From Bin52 sp965213935 (GTDB lineage: Bacteria > Pseudomonadota > Alphaproteobacteria > Thalassobaculales > Thalassobaculaceae), in assembly GCA_965213935.1 (NCBI GenBank), contig CBDCAO010000010.1, positions 248,001 to 312,000 on the forward strand: DNA of 64,000 nt. The letters are read 5' to 3'. The stretch's first letter is position 1. Each line of letters starts with the position of its first letter. The translations under genes were made by a program, and so were the position numbers. Shown here piece after piece: positions 9,494-17,573 of this stretch. A model generated the notes under the pieces. The model made no database searches. It saw nothing but the letters and a program-made list of their open reading frames with translations, and was not told where the DNA came from.

Positions 9494-9522
9494 ACTCTAC
9501 GGTCCTGGCCCCGCCGGGTCAA
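9494..9522 (-). promoter_or_regulatory. Putative sigma70-type promoter of tRNA-Thr
   Basis: On the minus strand, TTGACC (9522-9517) and TAGAGT (9499-9494) are separated by exactly 17 bp. The -10 box ends 19 bp before the mature tRNA 5' end, as expected for a housekeeping promoter of a stable RNA. The boxes match consensus at five and four of six positions. Confidence 0.6.
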
Positions 9523-9853
9523 CGTGCCCGCAGCGTACTGTCGGGGAGCGCGTACGGTTGCCGGGGTTCTTTCCGTAACACTGCCGGTGCACGTGGATCT
9601 GGCGCGCTGGAAGGCGTACATTACACGGGGTCAGCCCCGACCTCGTTTCGCCTTGCATCGTCATGGCCGGCAAGCGCCCGGAACGCCCGGGCAACGCCTC
9701 GCGCGTCGTGGCGGAGGGTCACGCACCGCTGCCTGATCCGGTCCGGACTGCGGCAATGGGGGCTACCGGCTCCGGCACGCTCGCCCTTTCGGACCACGGC
9801 GGTTCTCTATATGCTTCCGGCACTCACCTGAATGAACCTGTGGAAGGAGGGCC
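9523..9853. other. Intergenic region upstream of the Fur-family gene, no gene seen
   Basis: About 330 bp with short open frames but no recognisable protein or RNA. It must carry the promoter of the Fur-family gene; a TATATG hexamer at 9808-9813 is a weak -10 candidate. I see no clear Fur-box-like inverted repeat. The AAGGAGG at 9844-9850 is the ribosome binding site of the next gene. Confidence 0.5.
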
Positions 9854-10291
9854 ATGCCCGACGACGTGCTGGAGTCCAGGGTCGCCCAGCTCTGTGTCGA
9901 GAAGGGGCTGAAGATGACGGAACCGCGGCGCATCATCGCCCGGGTCCTGTCCGACGCGGACGACCACCCTGACGTCGAGGCACTGCATGAGCGGGTCCGC
10001 CGGCTCGATCCCTCGATCTCGATAGCCACGGTCTACCGGACCATGAAGCTCTTCGAGGAGAGCGACATCGTCACCAAGCGCGATTTTGGCGACGGACGGG
10101 CACGATACGAGGAGAGCAAGGCCGAGTATCACCACCATCACCTGATCGATGTGACGAGTGGCGAGGTGTTCGAGTTCTACAACGAGGAGCTCGAGCAGCT
10201 GAAAATCAGGATTGCACGCGAACACGGGTACAAGCTGGTTGATCACCACCTCGAACTGTTCGGGGTCCCGCTTGCGTCCGACGAGGAATGA
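9854..10291 (+). CDS. fur: Fur-family metal-responsive transcriptional regulator
   Basis: 145-aa repressor with a winged-helix N-terminal half (TEPRRIIARVL and ISIATVYRTMKLFEE recognition helix) and a metal-binding C-terminal half. A histidine run at about residues 93-96 (EYHHHHLIDVTSGEVFEF) and HHLELFG near the end supply the usual ligands; CxxC zinc motifs of the gamma-proteobacterial Fur are absent, as is common in alphaproteobacteria where the orthologue acts as Fur or the manganese-sensing Mur. It lacks the haem-regulatory GCPW motif of Irr. A strong AAGGAGG lies three bases before the ATG. It is convergent with the B12 gene cbiA/cobB, leaving 9 bp between stops. Regulation of the cluster by it is not shown. 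Confidence 0.9.
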   Translation: MPDDVLESRVAQLCVEKGLKMTEPRRIIARVLSDADDHPDVEALHERVRRLDPSISIATVYRTMKLFEESDIVTKRDFGDGRARYEESKAEYHHHHLIDVTSGEVFEFYNEELEQLKIRIAREHGYKLVDHHLELFGVPLASDEE

Positions 10292-10300
10292 CCGGTCCAC

Positions 10301-11629
10301 TCAGGTGCGGTCGATGACGTGGAAGAACGATCCGAACACCGGACCCGAGCGCAGGCCGACGGCGCCAAGCGCGGTTCCGGTGGAATCCTCGAGGTCGAAC
10401 AGTGCCTCGCCATCCTCCCGGATCACGCGTGAGTGGTGGAACTCGTGGCCGCGCAGTACCGAGCCTCTTGCCGCAAACGGTGTCGCGCCGCGCGCGGTGG
10501 CGAGGCGGTATCCGAGTGACAGTTTCCCCGGGGCCATGCTGGTTTCCAGTGCCAGCAGGCCCGCCATCGGATGGGCGGCGCCCCGGTCATCGTGCAGGAC
10601 CGAACCCAGCACCATGTAGCCGCCGCACTCGCCGTAGACCGGATGGCCCGCACACGCGTGCGCGCGCAGGCCGGACATGAACCGGGTTGCGGCCGCAATC
10701 CGGCCGGCGTGGAGCTCCGGGTAGCCTCCCGGCAGGTAGACGGCATCGGCGTGGGCCGGTGGCGGCTCGTCGGCCAGCGGGGAGAACACCGCGATCTCGG
10801 CACCGCGCGCACGCCAGCCGTCGAGCAGGTGTTCGTAGACAAACCCGAAGGCCTGGTCGCGGGCAACCGCGATGCGCTGTCCTGGTGGCGGCAGCATGCA
10901 GGTGTCCCTCGCGCGACCGGGCGGCAAAGGCGCTGCCGCGGCGACCAGTGCGGCGAGGTCGACCGCACTGTCGACGATCCCCGCCGCGGCATCGAGGAAC
11001 CGTTCGAGAGCGTCGATCTCCCCGGCCTGGACCAGTCCGAGATGGCGGGACGGCACCACGATCTCGTCGGTGGCGGGAATCGCGCCGAACACGGGCACGT
11101 CGATCCGATCCAGCGCATCGCGAAGCAGGCGTTCGTGTCGCGGTCCGGAGACCCGGTTCAGGATGACGCCGGCAATCGCGGGCGCTGGCCGGAAGGACCG
11201 GAACCCGTGCACCGTTGCCGCCACCGACTGGCCCTGGCGGCTGGCGTCAATGACGAGGACAACCGGCAGGCCGAGCAGCTGCGCCATCCCGGCCGTCGAT
11301 CCGTCGGAGACCGGCCCGGCGCGCGGTGCGCCGTCAAACAGTCCCATGACACCCTCGATGATCAGCAGATCGACAGTGCCCGCCGCCCGCCCGGCAAGTT
11401 CACCGATCAGGCTGCGGCGCATGGCCCAGCCGTCCAGTGTCGTACACGGCACGCCGCTTGCCGCCTCGTGGTAGCGCGGATCGATGTAGTCGGGCCCCAC
11501 CTTGGCTGACCCGGCTCTCAGGCCACGCCGGCGACAGGCCCGCAGCAGGCCCAGCGTCACGATGGTCTTTCCGGAACCGGACGCCGGTGCCGCGATCACC
11601 AGGCCGGTTGCGGTCACGTCAGCTGGCAA
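10301..11629 (-). CDS. cbiA/cobB: Cobyrinate a,c-diamide synthase
   Basis: 442-aa glutamine-dependent amidotransferase that amidates the a and c side chains of (hydrogeno)cobyrinic acid. The N-terminal P-loop domain starts APASGSGKT (about residues 14-22) with the family-typical GPDYIDPRYH; the C-terminal triad-type class I glutaminase domain carries the nucleophile Cys in YGECGGYMVLG and a terminal GSFFH histidine. It overlaps cobA upstream by 11 bp and is the last gene of a three-gene minus-strand unit (unknown-cobA-cbiA). Given that the rest of the set is the early-cobalt route, the substrate is more likely cobyrinate (CbiA reaction) than hydrogenobyrinate, but this is inference. Confidence 0.94.
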   Translation of the reverse strand: MPADVTATGLVIAAPASGSGKTIVTLGLLRACRRRGLRAGSAKVGPDYIDPRYHEAASGVPCTTLDGWAMRRSLIGELAGRAAGTVDLLIIEGVMGLFDGAPRAGPVSDGSTAGMAQLLGLPVVLVIDASRQGQSVAATVHGFRSFRPAPAIAGVILNRVSGPRHERLLRDALDRIDVPVFGAIPATDEIVVPSRHLGLVQAGEIDALERFLDAAAGIVDSAVDLAALVAAAAPLPPGRARDTCMLPPPGQRIAVARDQAFGFVYEHLLDGWRARGAEIAVFSPLADEPPPAHADAVYLPGGYPELHAGRIAAATRFMSGLRAHACAGHPVYGECGGYMVLGSVLHDDRGAAHPMAGLLALETSMAPGKLSLGYRLATARGATPFAARGSVLRGHEFHHSRVIREDGEALFDLEDSTGTALGAVGLRSGPVFGSFFHVIDRT

Positions 11630-12443
11630 GCCCGCAGGACGCGGGACCGAGCGGATTGGGGTCGAGCTGGCGCCCGGCCGCTGCTCCGAGCCAGTCGAGA
11701 CCGGCCCGCATCTTCACCACGTCGCCGATCACGATGAGTGCCGGCGGCATGATGCCGGAGGTTTCTGCATCACCGGCGCACCGTCCGAGCCGGGTCTCGA
11801 GGACCACCTGGTTCGGGGTGCAGGCACTGGCGATCACCGCGACCGGCTCGTCCGGATCCCGACCGCCTTCCATCAGTCTCGCGGCGATCTGGTCCATGTG
11901 TTTCAGCGCCATGTAGATCACGATGACCGGTGAGCCCTGTGCTACGGCATGCCAGTCCACTCCGGTAACCTCACCGGTCGCGTCATGGCCGGTGACCATG
12001 GTCACGGCGTGGTTGGTCTCTCGGTGGGTCAGCGGGATGCCGGCATAGGCAAGTCCGCCGATCCCGGCCGTGACGCCCGGTACGATGCGGAAGGGTATTC
12101 CGGCCGCGACCAGCGCCAGAGCCTCCTCGCCGCCGCGTCCGAACACGAACGGATCGCCACCCTTCAGCCGCAGGACCCGCTTGCCCCGACGGGCGAGCTG
12201 CACCAGGCGCAGGGAAATGTCGACCTGCCTGAACGAGGGCTTGCCGCCACGCTTGCCGGCGAATTCCCGCGGCGTGTCCGGCGGTGCGAGGGCCAGCACG
12301 GCATCGGGTACCAGCGCATCGTAGATGATCACGTCGGCTTCCTTCAGCCCCTGCAGCGCCAGCAGGGTCAGGAGGCCGGGGTCCCCCGGGCCGGCGCCGG
12401 CCAGCCACACGCTGCCAGGACGGAACTCGGGCCCGGGTACCAT
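11619..12443 (-). CDS. cobA: Uroporphyrinogen-III C-methyltransferase (SUMT)
   Basis: 274-aa S-adenosylmethionine-dependent methyltransferase making precorrin-2 from uroporphyrinogen III, the branch point to B12 and sirohaem. The tetrapyrrole-methylase fold is clear from VWLAGAGPGDPGLLTLLA, VIYDALV, RLKGGDPFVFGRGGEEA and THRETNHAVTMVTGH. It has a single domain, unlike CysG. The start is either the ATG at 12443 or a GTG three bases earlier; both overlap the stop of the upstream unknown gene, indicating tight coupling. Confidence 0.95.
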   Translation of the reverse strand: MVPGPEFRPGSVWLAGAGPGDPGLLTLLALQGLKEADVIIYDALVPDAVLALAPPDTPREFAGKRGGKPSFRQVDISLRLVQLARRGKRVLRLKGGDPFVFGRGGEEALALVAAGIPFRIVPGVTAGIGGLAYAGIPLTHRETNHAVTMVTGHDATGEVTGVDWHAVAQGSPVIVIYMALKHMDQIAARLMEGGRDPDEPVAVIASACTPNQVVLETRLGRCAGDAETSGIMPPALIVIGDVVKMRAGLDWLGAAAGRQLDPNPLGPASCGLAS

Positions 12444-12901
12444 CACCGGGGCGGCGAACCCGGCCGGTATCGTTCCGGCATCTGCGGGTTGTTGGCCGGG
12501 TTGGTGTCATGGCGCGCGAGATGGTTGATCACCGCGCCGCCTGCAAGCGGCCTGAGTTCCGCCTCGATGGCATCGGCCGCCGAACGCGGATAGACCTCCC
12601 GGCCATCGACGTGGATCGAGAAGGACACCAGGTGCTTCTCCCGCTTTTCCGGATCGGCGAGCACTGCCCGGGTCCAGGCATAGAGCGGGTAGTGTTCGAC
12701 CCCCTCGCGCTCCGCCTCGGCACAGTAGCCGGCGAACAGATCATACTGGCACATGAGCATCGCGTCGTGGCGCGCAAGGATGCGCTGCAGCCCGGCCAGC
12801 CGTGGATGGTCGCGGTTCTCGCGGGCGAGCCGGGCAGTGTCCCCGGCCAGCGTGACGCGAAGCTGGTACTGCCATTGCACCGGCGACTCCTGTTCGGTCA
12901 C
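12443..12901 (-). CDS. Conserved-looking protein of unknown function in the B12 cluster
   Basis: 152-aa soluble protein that I cannot assign. GTG start at 12901 is preceded by GAGGTG, and the stop overlaps the start of cobA, so it is translated as the first gene of the unknown-cobA-cbiA unit. The sequence has no signal peptide or membrane segment and contains conserved-looking aromatic and charged stretches (HDAMLMCQYDLFAGYC, EHYPLYAWTRAV, VSFSIHVDGREVYPRSAADA). A C-terminal NPANNPQMP tail looks disordered. Position implies a role linked to tetrapyrrole synthesis, but no known cob/cbi family matches by eye. Confidence 0.75.
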   Translation of the reverse strand: MTEQESPVQWQYQLRVTLAGDTARLARENRDHPRLAGLQRILARHDAMLMCQYDLFAGYCAEAEREGVEHYPLYAWTRAVLADPEKREKHLVSFSIHVDGREVYPRSAADAIEAELRPLAGGAVINHLARHDTNPANNPQMPERYRPGSPPR

Positions 12902-13051
12902 GGGGCACACCTCGCGTCGAGTGGGTCCGGAGCGAAGTCTACGCCACCCATATGCCGGCGCCAACCGCTGCCGCGCAGGCATCATCCTTCAACCGGTGTT
13001 CGCGTCGGCGTATCGTTGCGCCTGACCGGATCCCGGACGGAAGGGAGCACC

Positions 13052-14143
13052 GTGGAACGACATGCGCAGGGACCCCTGAGGCGCGGCTGGACGACCGGGG
13101 CCTGCGCGACGGCGGCGACGCGGGCGGCCTACACCGCGCTTCTGACCGGACGGTTCCCCGACCCGGTGCAGATCACCCTGCCGCGAGGACAGCAGCCGAG
13201 CTTCCCGCTGGCGTACAGTCAACTCCGGGTCGGCCGGGCCTGTGCCGGCGTCATCAAGGACGCGGGCGACGATCCCGATGTCACCCATGGCGCCCTGGTC
13301 ATGAGCACCGTCAGTCACGCACGTGCCGGCGAGGGCATCTCGTTTGCCGCCGGCCCCGGTGTGGGGACGGTGACCCTGCCGGGACTGCCGGTTCCGGTCG
13401 GGGAGCCGGCAATAAACCCGGCGCCGCGCCGGATGATGCGCGCGGTGATCGAGGAGATCTCGGCGCAGCACGGGGCAACCGGGGACGTGGTGATCGAGGT
13501 GGCGATCCGCAACGGCGCCAGGCTCGCCGAACGGACCTGGAATCCACGGCTCGGGATCATGGGCGGACTGTCGGTGCTCGGAACCAGCGGAATCGTCGTT
13601 CCCTATTCCTGCTCGGCATGGATTCACTCGATCCGGCGCGGTATCGACGTCGCGCGGGCAACCGGAACCCGGCATGTCGGGGCCGCCACCGGGTCGACAT
13701 CGGAGGCCGCGACCCGCCTGCATCACGGTCTCGATGAAACGGCAATGATCGACATGGGCGACTTTGCCGGTGGCATGCTGAGATACCTGAAATCGCATCC
13801 GGTCCCGCGCCTGACCATCGGCGGCGGCTTCGCCAAGCTGGCGAAACTGGCCCAGGGGGCGCTCGACCTGCATTCCTCGCGCAGCCAGGTCGACTTCTCC
13901 CGTCTGGCGGCGCTGGCACGCGATTGCGGTGCCAGCCCGGCGACAGTCAACGACATTCGTTGTGCGTCGAGCGCGTCGCGGGTGCTCGAACTCGCCCGAT
14001 CCGCGGACGCGCCGCTTGCCGATGCGGTGGCGGTGGCGGCCCGGAACACGGCGCTCGACGCGTTGGGGCAGTCGCCGGTCGCGGTCGAGGTCCTCATCTT
14101 CGACCGTGACGGGAAGCTCGCCGGAGAGGCGCATGGCTGGTAG
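13052..14143 (+). CDS. cbiD: Cobalt-precorrin-5B C(1)-methyltransferase
   Basis: 363-aa CbiD, the C1 methyltransferase specific to the early-cobalt (anaerobic) corrin route. The N-terminus LRRGWTTGACATAATRAAYTALLTG is diagnostic, as are the INPAPRRMM segment and TGSTSEAATR. GTG start at 13052 follows GGAAGGGAG. It is divergent from the unknown-cobA-cbiA unit across 150 bp and overlaps cbiJ/cobK by 11 bp. Its presence argues against the CobF/CobG aerobic route, since CbiD is absent from that route. Confidence 0.95.
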   Translation: MERHAQGPLRRGWTTGACATAATRAAYTALLTGRFPDPVQITLPRGQQPSFPLAYSQLRVGRACAGVIKDAGDDPDVTHGALVMSTVSHARAGEGISFAAGPGVGTVTLPGLPVPVGEPAINPAPRRMMRAVIEEISAQHGATGDVVIEVAIRNGARLAERTWNPRLGIMGGLSVLGTSGIVVPYSCSAWIHSIRRGIDVARATGTRHVGAATGSTSEAATRLHHGLDETAMIDMGDFAGGMLRYLKSHPVPRLTIGGGFAKLAKLAQGALDLHSSRSQVDFSRLAALARDCGASPATVNDIRCASSASRVLELARSADAPLADAVAVAARNTALDALGQSPVAVEVLIFDRDGKLAGEAHGW

Positions 14144-14918
14144 CCCGGTTCTGGTTCTCGGGGGGACGACGGAGGCCAGGATGCTCGCGGACCGGCTGCA
14201 CGGCACCCCCGGCTGTGACGTCACCACCTCGCTTGCGGGCGTGACCCGCGATCCGCGCCGGCCGGCCGGCCGGCTTCGGGTTGGCGGATTTGGCGGTGCG
14301 GGAGGGCTCGCCCGCCACCTGGAGCGGACCGGGACCGCTGTCATGGTCGATGCGACCCATCCCTGGGCGGTGGTGATCAGCCGCAACGCCGCCGAAGCCG
14401 GGCACCGCGCCGGGGTGCCGGTGCTGCACCTGGTGCGCCCGGCCTGGGAGCGGTGCGACACCGATCGCTGGTACGAGGTGGAGAACGCGGCGGCCGCCGC
14501 ACGCTGGCTCGACGGATCAGACCTCGTGTCGGGAAGCGTGGTGTTTCTCACCGTGGCGAGGGCGGAGCACGCCACCTTCGCCGGGGTCACGAGGTTTCGC
14601 TACATCGTCCGGACCATCGAGCCTGTTGCCGACAGCCCCCTTGCAGCCGAACCGGTCCACGCGCGCGGACCGTTCACCCGTGCCGGAGAGACCGCGTTCA
14701 TGCGCGAACGAGGTGTGGCCTGTGTGGTCACCCGCAACAGCGGCGGCGCTGCGAGTGTCGCCAAGATCGAGGCGGCCCGGGATCTCGGACTCCCGGTGGT
14801 GATGCTCGAGCGACCGGCTCCACCGCAAGGAGAGACCGTTGCGAGTGTCGAGGCGGCCGTCGCCTGGGTCCGCCGCATCATCGGTGACGGTCACCCGCGC
14901 CTCGGGCGCAACAGGTGA
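14133..14918 (+). CDS. cbiJ/cobK: (Cobalt-)precorrin-6A reductase
   Basis: 261-aa NAD(P)H-dependent reductase that reduces the macrocycle of (cobalt-)precorrin-6A. Family marks are VLVLGGTTEARMLAD at the N-terminus, VDATHPWAVVISRNA, and TRNSGGAASVAKIEAARDLG near the end. The start overlaps the cbiD stop by 11 bp, so the two are translationally coupled. Its 3' end overlaps that of cobM on the other strand by 28 bp, so the two B12 operons converge here with no room for a terminator between them. Confidence 0.94.
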   Translation: MAGSPVLVLGGTTEARMLADRLHGTPGCDVTTSLAGVTRDPRRPAGRLRVGGFGGAGGLARHLERTGTAVMVDATHPWAVVISRNAAEAGHRAGVPVLHLVRPAWERCDTDRWYEVENAAAAARWLDGSDLVSGSVVFLTVARAEHATFAGVTRFRYIVRTIEPVADSPLAAEPVHARGPFTRAGETAFMRERGVACVVTRNSGGAASVAKIEAARDLGLPVVMLERPAPPQGETVASVEAAVAWVRRIIGDGHPRLGRNR

Positions 14919-15652
14919 ACATGGTCGGGATCGTAGAGAGCGCTGTCGCACCCGTCGGCTCCGCCGATCGCCGGCCCGACCAGGATCAGTGCCGTGCGGG
15001 TGATCCGGGCCGCCCGGACCTGCCGGTGGATGGTCGCGAGCGTTCCACGGATGATCCTCTGGTCGGGCCAGCTCGCGCGGTAGACCACCACGACCGGATA
15101 GTCGGACCCGTGGATCTCCCCGAGCACCCGGCAGACATGACGCAGATTGCGCACCGAGAGATGGATGGCGAGGGTTGCCGAGGATCGCCCGATCTCGGCG
15201 AGGTCCTCACCCGCCGGCATTTCGGTGGCCTGCATCGCGGTCCGGGTCAGGATCACTGTCTGCGCCACACCGGGGACGGTGAGTTCGCGGCCGATCGCGG
15301 CGGCGGCGGCCGAGAACGCCGGTACGCCGGGGGTGATTTCCCAGGGAATGGAGCGGGCATCGAGCCTGCGTATCTGTTCCGCAATCGCACCGTAGATCGA
15401 CGGGTCGCCGGAATGGACCCGGGCGACGTCGAGGCCCCTGTCGTGGGCGGTGGTCATTTCCTCGACGATGGCCCCGAGCGTCATCGACGCGGTGTCGAGC
15501 ACCCTGGCGTCGGCAGGCGCATGGGCAATGACGTCGCGGGGAACCAGCGATCCCGCGTACAGGCACACCGGGCACCGCGCGATGAGGCGCTGGCCGCGAA
15601 CGGTGATGAGGTCGGGCGCCCCGGGACCGGCGCCGATGAAGTGCACCGTCAC
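14891..15652 (-). CDS. cobM/cbiF: (Cobalt-)precorrin-4 C(11)-methyltransferase
   Basis: 253-aa tetrapyrrole methylase adding the C11 methyl group. The N-terminus HFIGAGPGAPDLITVRG, the VARVHSGDPSIYGAIAEQ segment and EITPGVPAFSAAAAAIGRELT fit CobM/CbiF. It overlaps the upstream cbiG-cobJ fusion by 4 bp (ATGA type) and is the last gene of the minus-strand cbiX-to-cobM run. Confidence 0.95.
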   Translation of the reverse strand: MTVHFIGAGPGAPDLITVRGQRLIARCPVCLYAGSLVPRDVIAHAPADARVLDTASMTLGAIVEEMTTAHDRGLDVARVHSGDPSIYGAIAEQIRRLDARSIPWEITPGVPAFSAAAAAIGRELTVPGVAQTVILTRTAMQATEMPAGEDLAEIGRSSATLAIHLSVRNLRHVCRVLGEIHGSDYPVVVVYRASWPDQRIIRGTLATIHRQVRAARITRTALILVGPAIGGADGCDSALYDPDHVHLLRPRRG

Positions 15653-17415
15653 GACGTGTTTCCTTCCACCGCGTAGCCGCGCGGAGTGTAGACGTGGCCG
15701 CCGACCGTCCGGGTCCGGCTGTTGCCCACCAGCAGCAGCGAGAGCATGTCGACGGTTTCCGGATCGAACCCGGCGAGCCCTGTGACCTCGATCCGCTCCT
15801 CCGTCCGACCGATGGACCGGCCGTGCACGACCGGGGTGTCCGGCGGCCGGGAGGCGGCAAGGATCTCGAGCGCGCGGACCAGAAGGTCGCGGCGTCGCGA
15901 CGATGCCGGGTTGTACAGCGCCACCACGAAATCCCCCTCGGCCGCCGCCCGCAGCCGCTCGAGGATCACCGCCCGCGGGGTCAGCAGGTCGGACAGCGAG
16001 ATCATGCAGAAATCATGCCCGAGCGGGGCTCCGCTGCGGGCGGCACAGGCAAACGCGGCTGAGATACCCGGCGCCACCTCGACCGCGACCCGGCGCCAGT
16101 CCTCGCGCCGGGTGCGATCGAGGGTCTCGAACACGAGGCTCGCCATGGCATAGACGCCCGGGTCACCCGAGGAGACCAGCGCGACCGTGCTGCCGGCAAC
16201 CGCGAGTTCGAGTGCCGCGATGACCCGTTCCTGCTCGGCGCCCAGAGGGAAACGGTGACAGTGCTTGCCGTCGGCAAGCGGGCCGAGCAGGTCAAGGTAG
16301 GGGCCGTATCCGACGAGGTCGCTCGCGGCTCCGACAAGCCGATCGGTCTGCGCGGTGCGCCAGTCCGCCGCACCGGGACCGGTTCCGACCACGAACAGTC
16401 GTCCCCGGCCCTGTCCGGTCCGGGCGGGGTCGATCACACCGGGCGCGATGGCGACGGCACAGGTCGCGTTGGCCGACCGTTGCTTCGGTACCACCAGCCG
16501 GGCTTCGTCACCCGCAGCGGCGAGCGCCGCCGCCTCGGCGACGCCGTGGGTCCCGACCGCGGCGAACACCACGTCCGACGGGGTTGCCAACCGCGGGCTT
16601 TCGCGCTCGAGCCGTCCCGGGGAGAAGAACCGGGCCGGACGGCCGAGACCATCGGCCGCGGCATGGACAGCCGGTTCGTCCATCTTCAGGTCGATCGATG
16701 CGACCAGCGCCACGCTTTCGGGCGCGAGGGCATTGCGCGCGAGCGTGGTGCGTACGAGCGCGTCCAGTTCCTCCGGATCGGCTGCCCGCACGCACCCGAC
16801 TCCGACTGCCAGGATCTCCGGGTGGTACAGCAACCCGTCGGCCGGTACCGGTTCGGCGCGGTGGCCGGCGCGGAGCGTCAGCACTGCTCCGTCATGCCGG
16901 TTCAGCTTCGCCGCGTCGAGCCAGGCAAGGTCCGGATCGACGCTGACCGCCTCTCCGGCGAGCAGGCGGGACGCGACCCCTGCATAGGATGCGGTCGGAG
17001 CAAGGTGCCAGCCCGACGGCGGCGCGTCGAGCGCAACCCCGAGTACCAGGTCACTCGCGGTTGTGATCGTGGGCGAAACACCGAGGACGTTGCCGATCCG
17101 GACCGCAAGGTCATTGGCGCCGGTGTGTCCGCCAAGGATCGGCACCACGGCGCTTGCGTCATCGGCGACCGCGACGACCGGCGGGTCGGTGCGCTTGTCG
17201 TCGATGACCGGTGCCAGCATCCGGACCAGGGCGCCGATTGCCCCGATGAAGACGACAGGCTCCCCGGAACGGAACAGCCCGCGCAGGTGCGGACCGAGCT
17301 CGGTGATCACGACATCGGCCGCCGGGTGCCGCGCGTGCAACCGCGCCTCGAGGGCGCCGGCAATGCGCCGCGCCGTCCCGAGTCCGGAGAGCGACACGGC
17401 AATGATCGCGGTCAT
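15649..17415 (-). CDS. cbiG-cobJ: CbiG-CobJ fusion: cobalt-precorrin-5A hydrolase / precorrin-3B C(17)-methyltransferase
   Basis: 588-aa two-domain enzyme. Residues 1 to about 335 are CbiG (GAIGALVRMLAPVIDDKRTDP, PILGGHTGANDLA), which opens the ring lactone and releases acetaldehyde in the early-cobalt route; from about residue 338 the CobJ/CbiH methylase follows (LFVVGTGPGAADW, VSSGDPGVYAMASLV), which does the C17 methylation and ring contraction. The same fusion is known in other proteobacteria. The start codon lies directly beside the TnpB element; the likely ribosome binding site GCGAGG sits in the last bases before it, so insertion spared it. cobM overlaps the 3' end by 4 bp. Confidence 0.95.
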   Translation of the reverse strand: MTAIIAVSLSGLGTARRIAGALEARLHARHPAADVVITELGPHLRGLFRSGEPVVFIGAIGALVRMLAPVIDDKRTDPPVVAVADDASAVVPILGGHTGANDLAVRIGNVLGVSPTITTASDLVLGVALDAPPSGWHLAPTASYAGVASRLLAGEAVSVDPDLAWLDAAKLNRHDGAVLTLRAGHRAEPVPADGLLYHPEILAVGVGCVRAADPEELDALVRTTLARNALAPESVALVASIDLKMDEPAVHAAADGLGRPARFFSPGRLERESPRLATPSDVVFAAVGTHGVAEAAALAAAGDEARLVVPKQRSANATCAVAIAPGVIDPARTGQGRGRLFVVGTGPGAADWRTAQTDRLVGAASDLVGYGPYLDLLGPLADGKHCHRFPLGAEQERVIAALELAVAGSTVALVSSGDPGVYAMASLVFETLDRTRREDWRRVAVEVAPGISAAFACAARSGAPLGHDFCMISLSDLLTPRAVILERLRAAAEGDFVVALYNPASSRRRDLLVRALEILAASRPPDTPVVHGRSIGRTEERIEVTGLAGFDPETVDMLSLLLVGNSRTRTVGGHVYTPRGYAVEGNTS

Positions 17416-17573
17416 CGGAAACCTCGCGGGATATCCCTTCCTTGAGGGAGGGGAGGAAGGCGAGAGCGTCCCTTGGCCGCTTCCCGCTGCGATGTGACGT
17501 CATCGGCGATCACGGAAAGGGTCCCGCCGCCACAGGAAGCCGCGACGCATGACGGCGACCAGAGGACGCCCTT

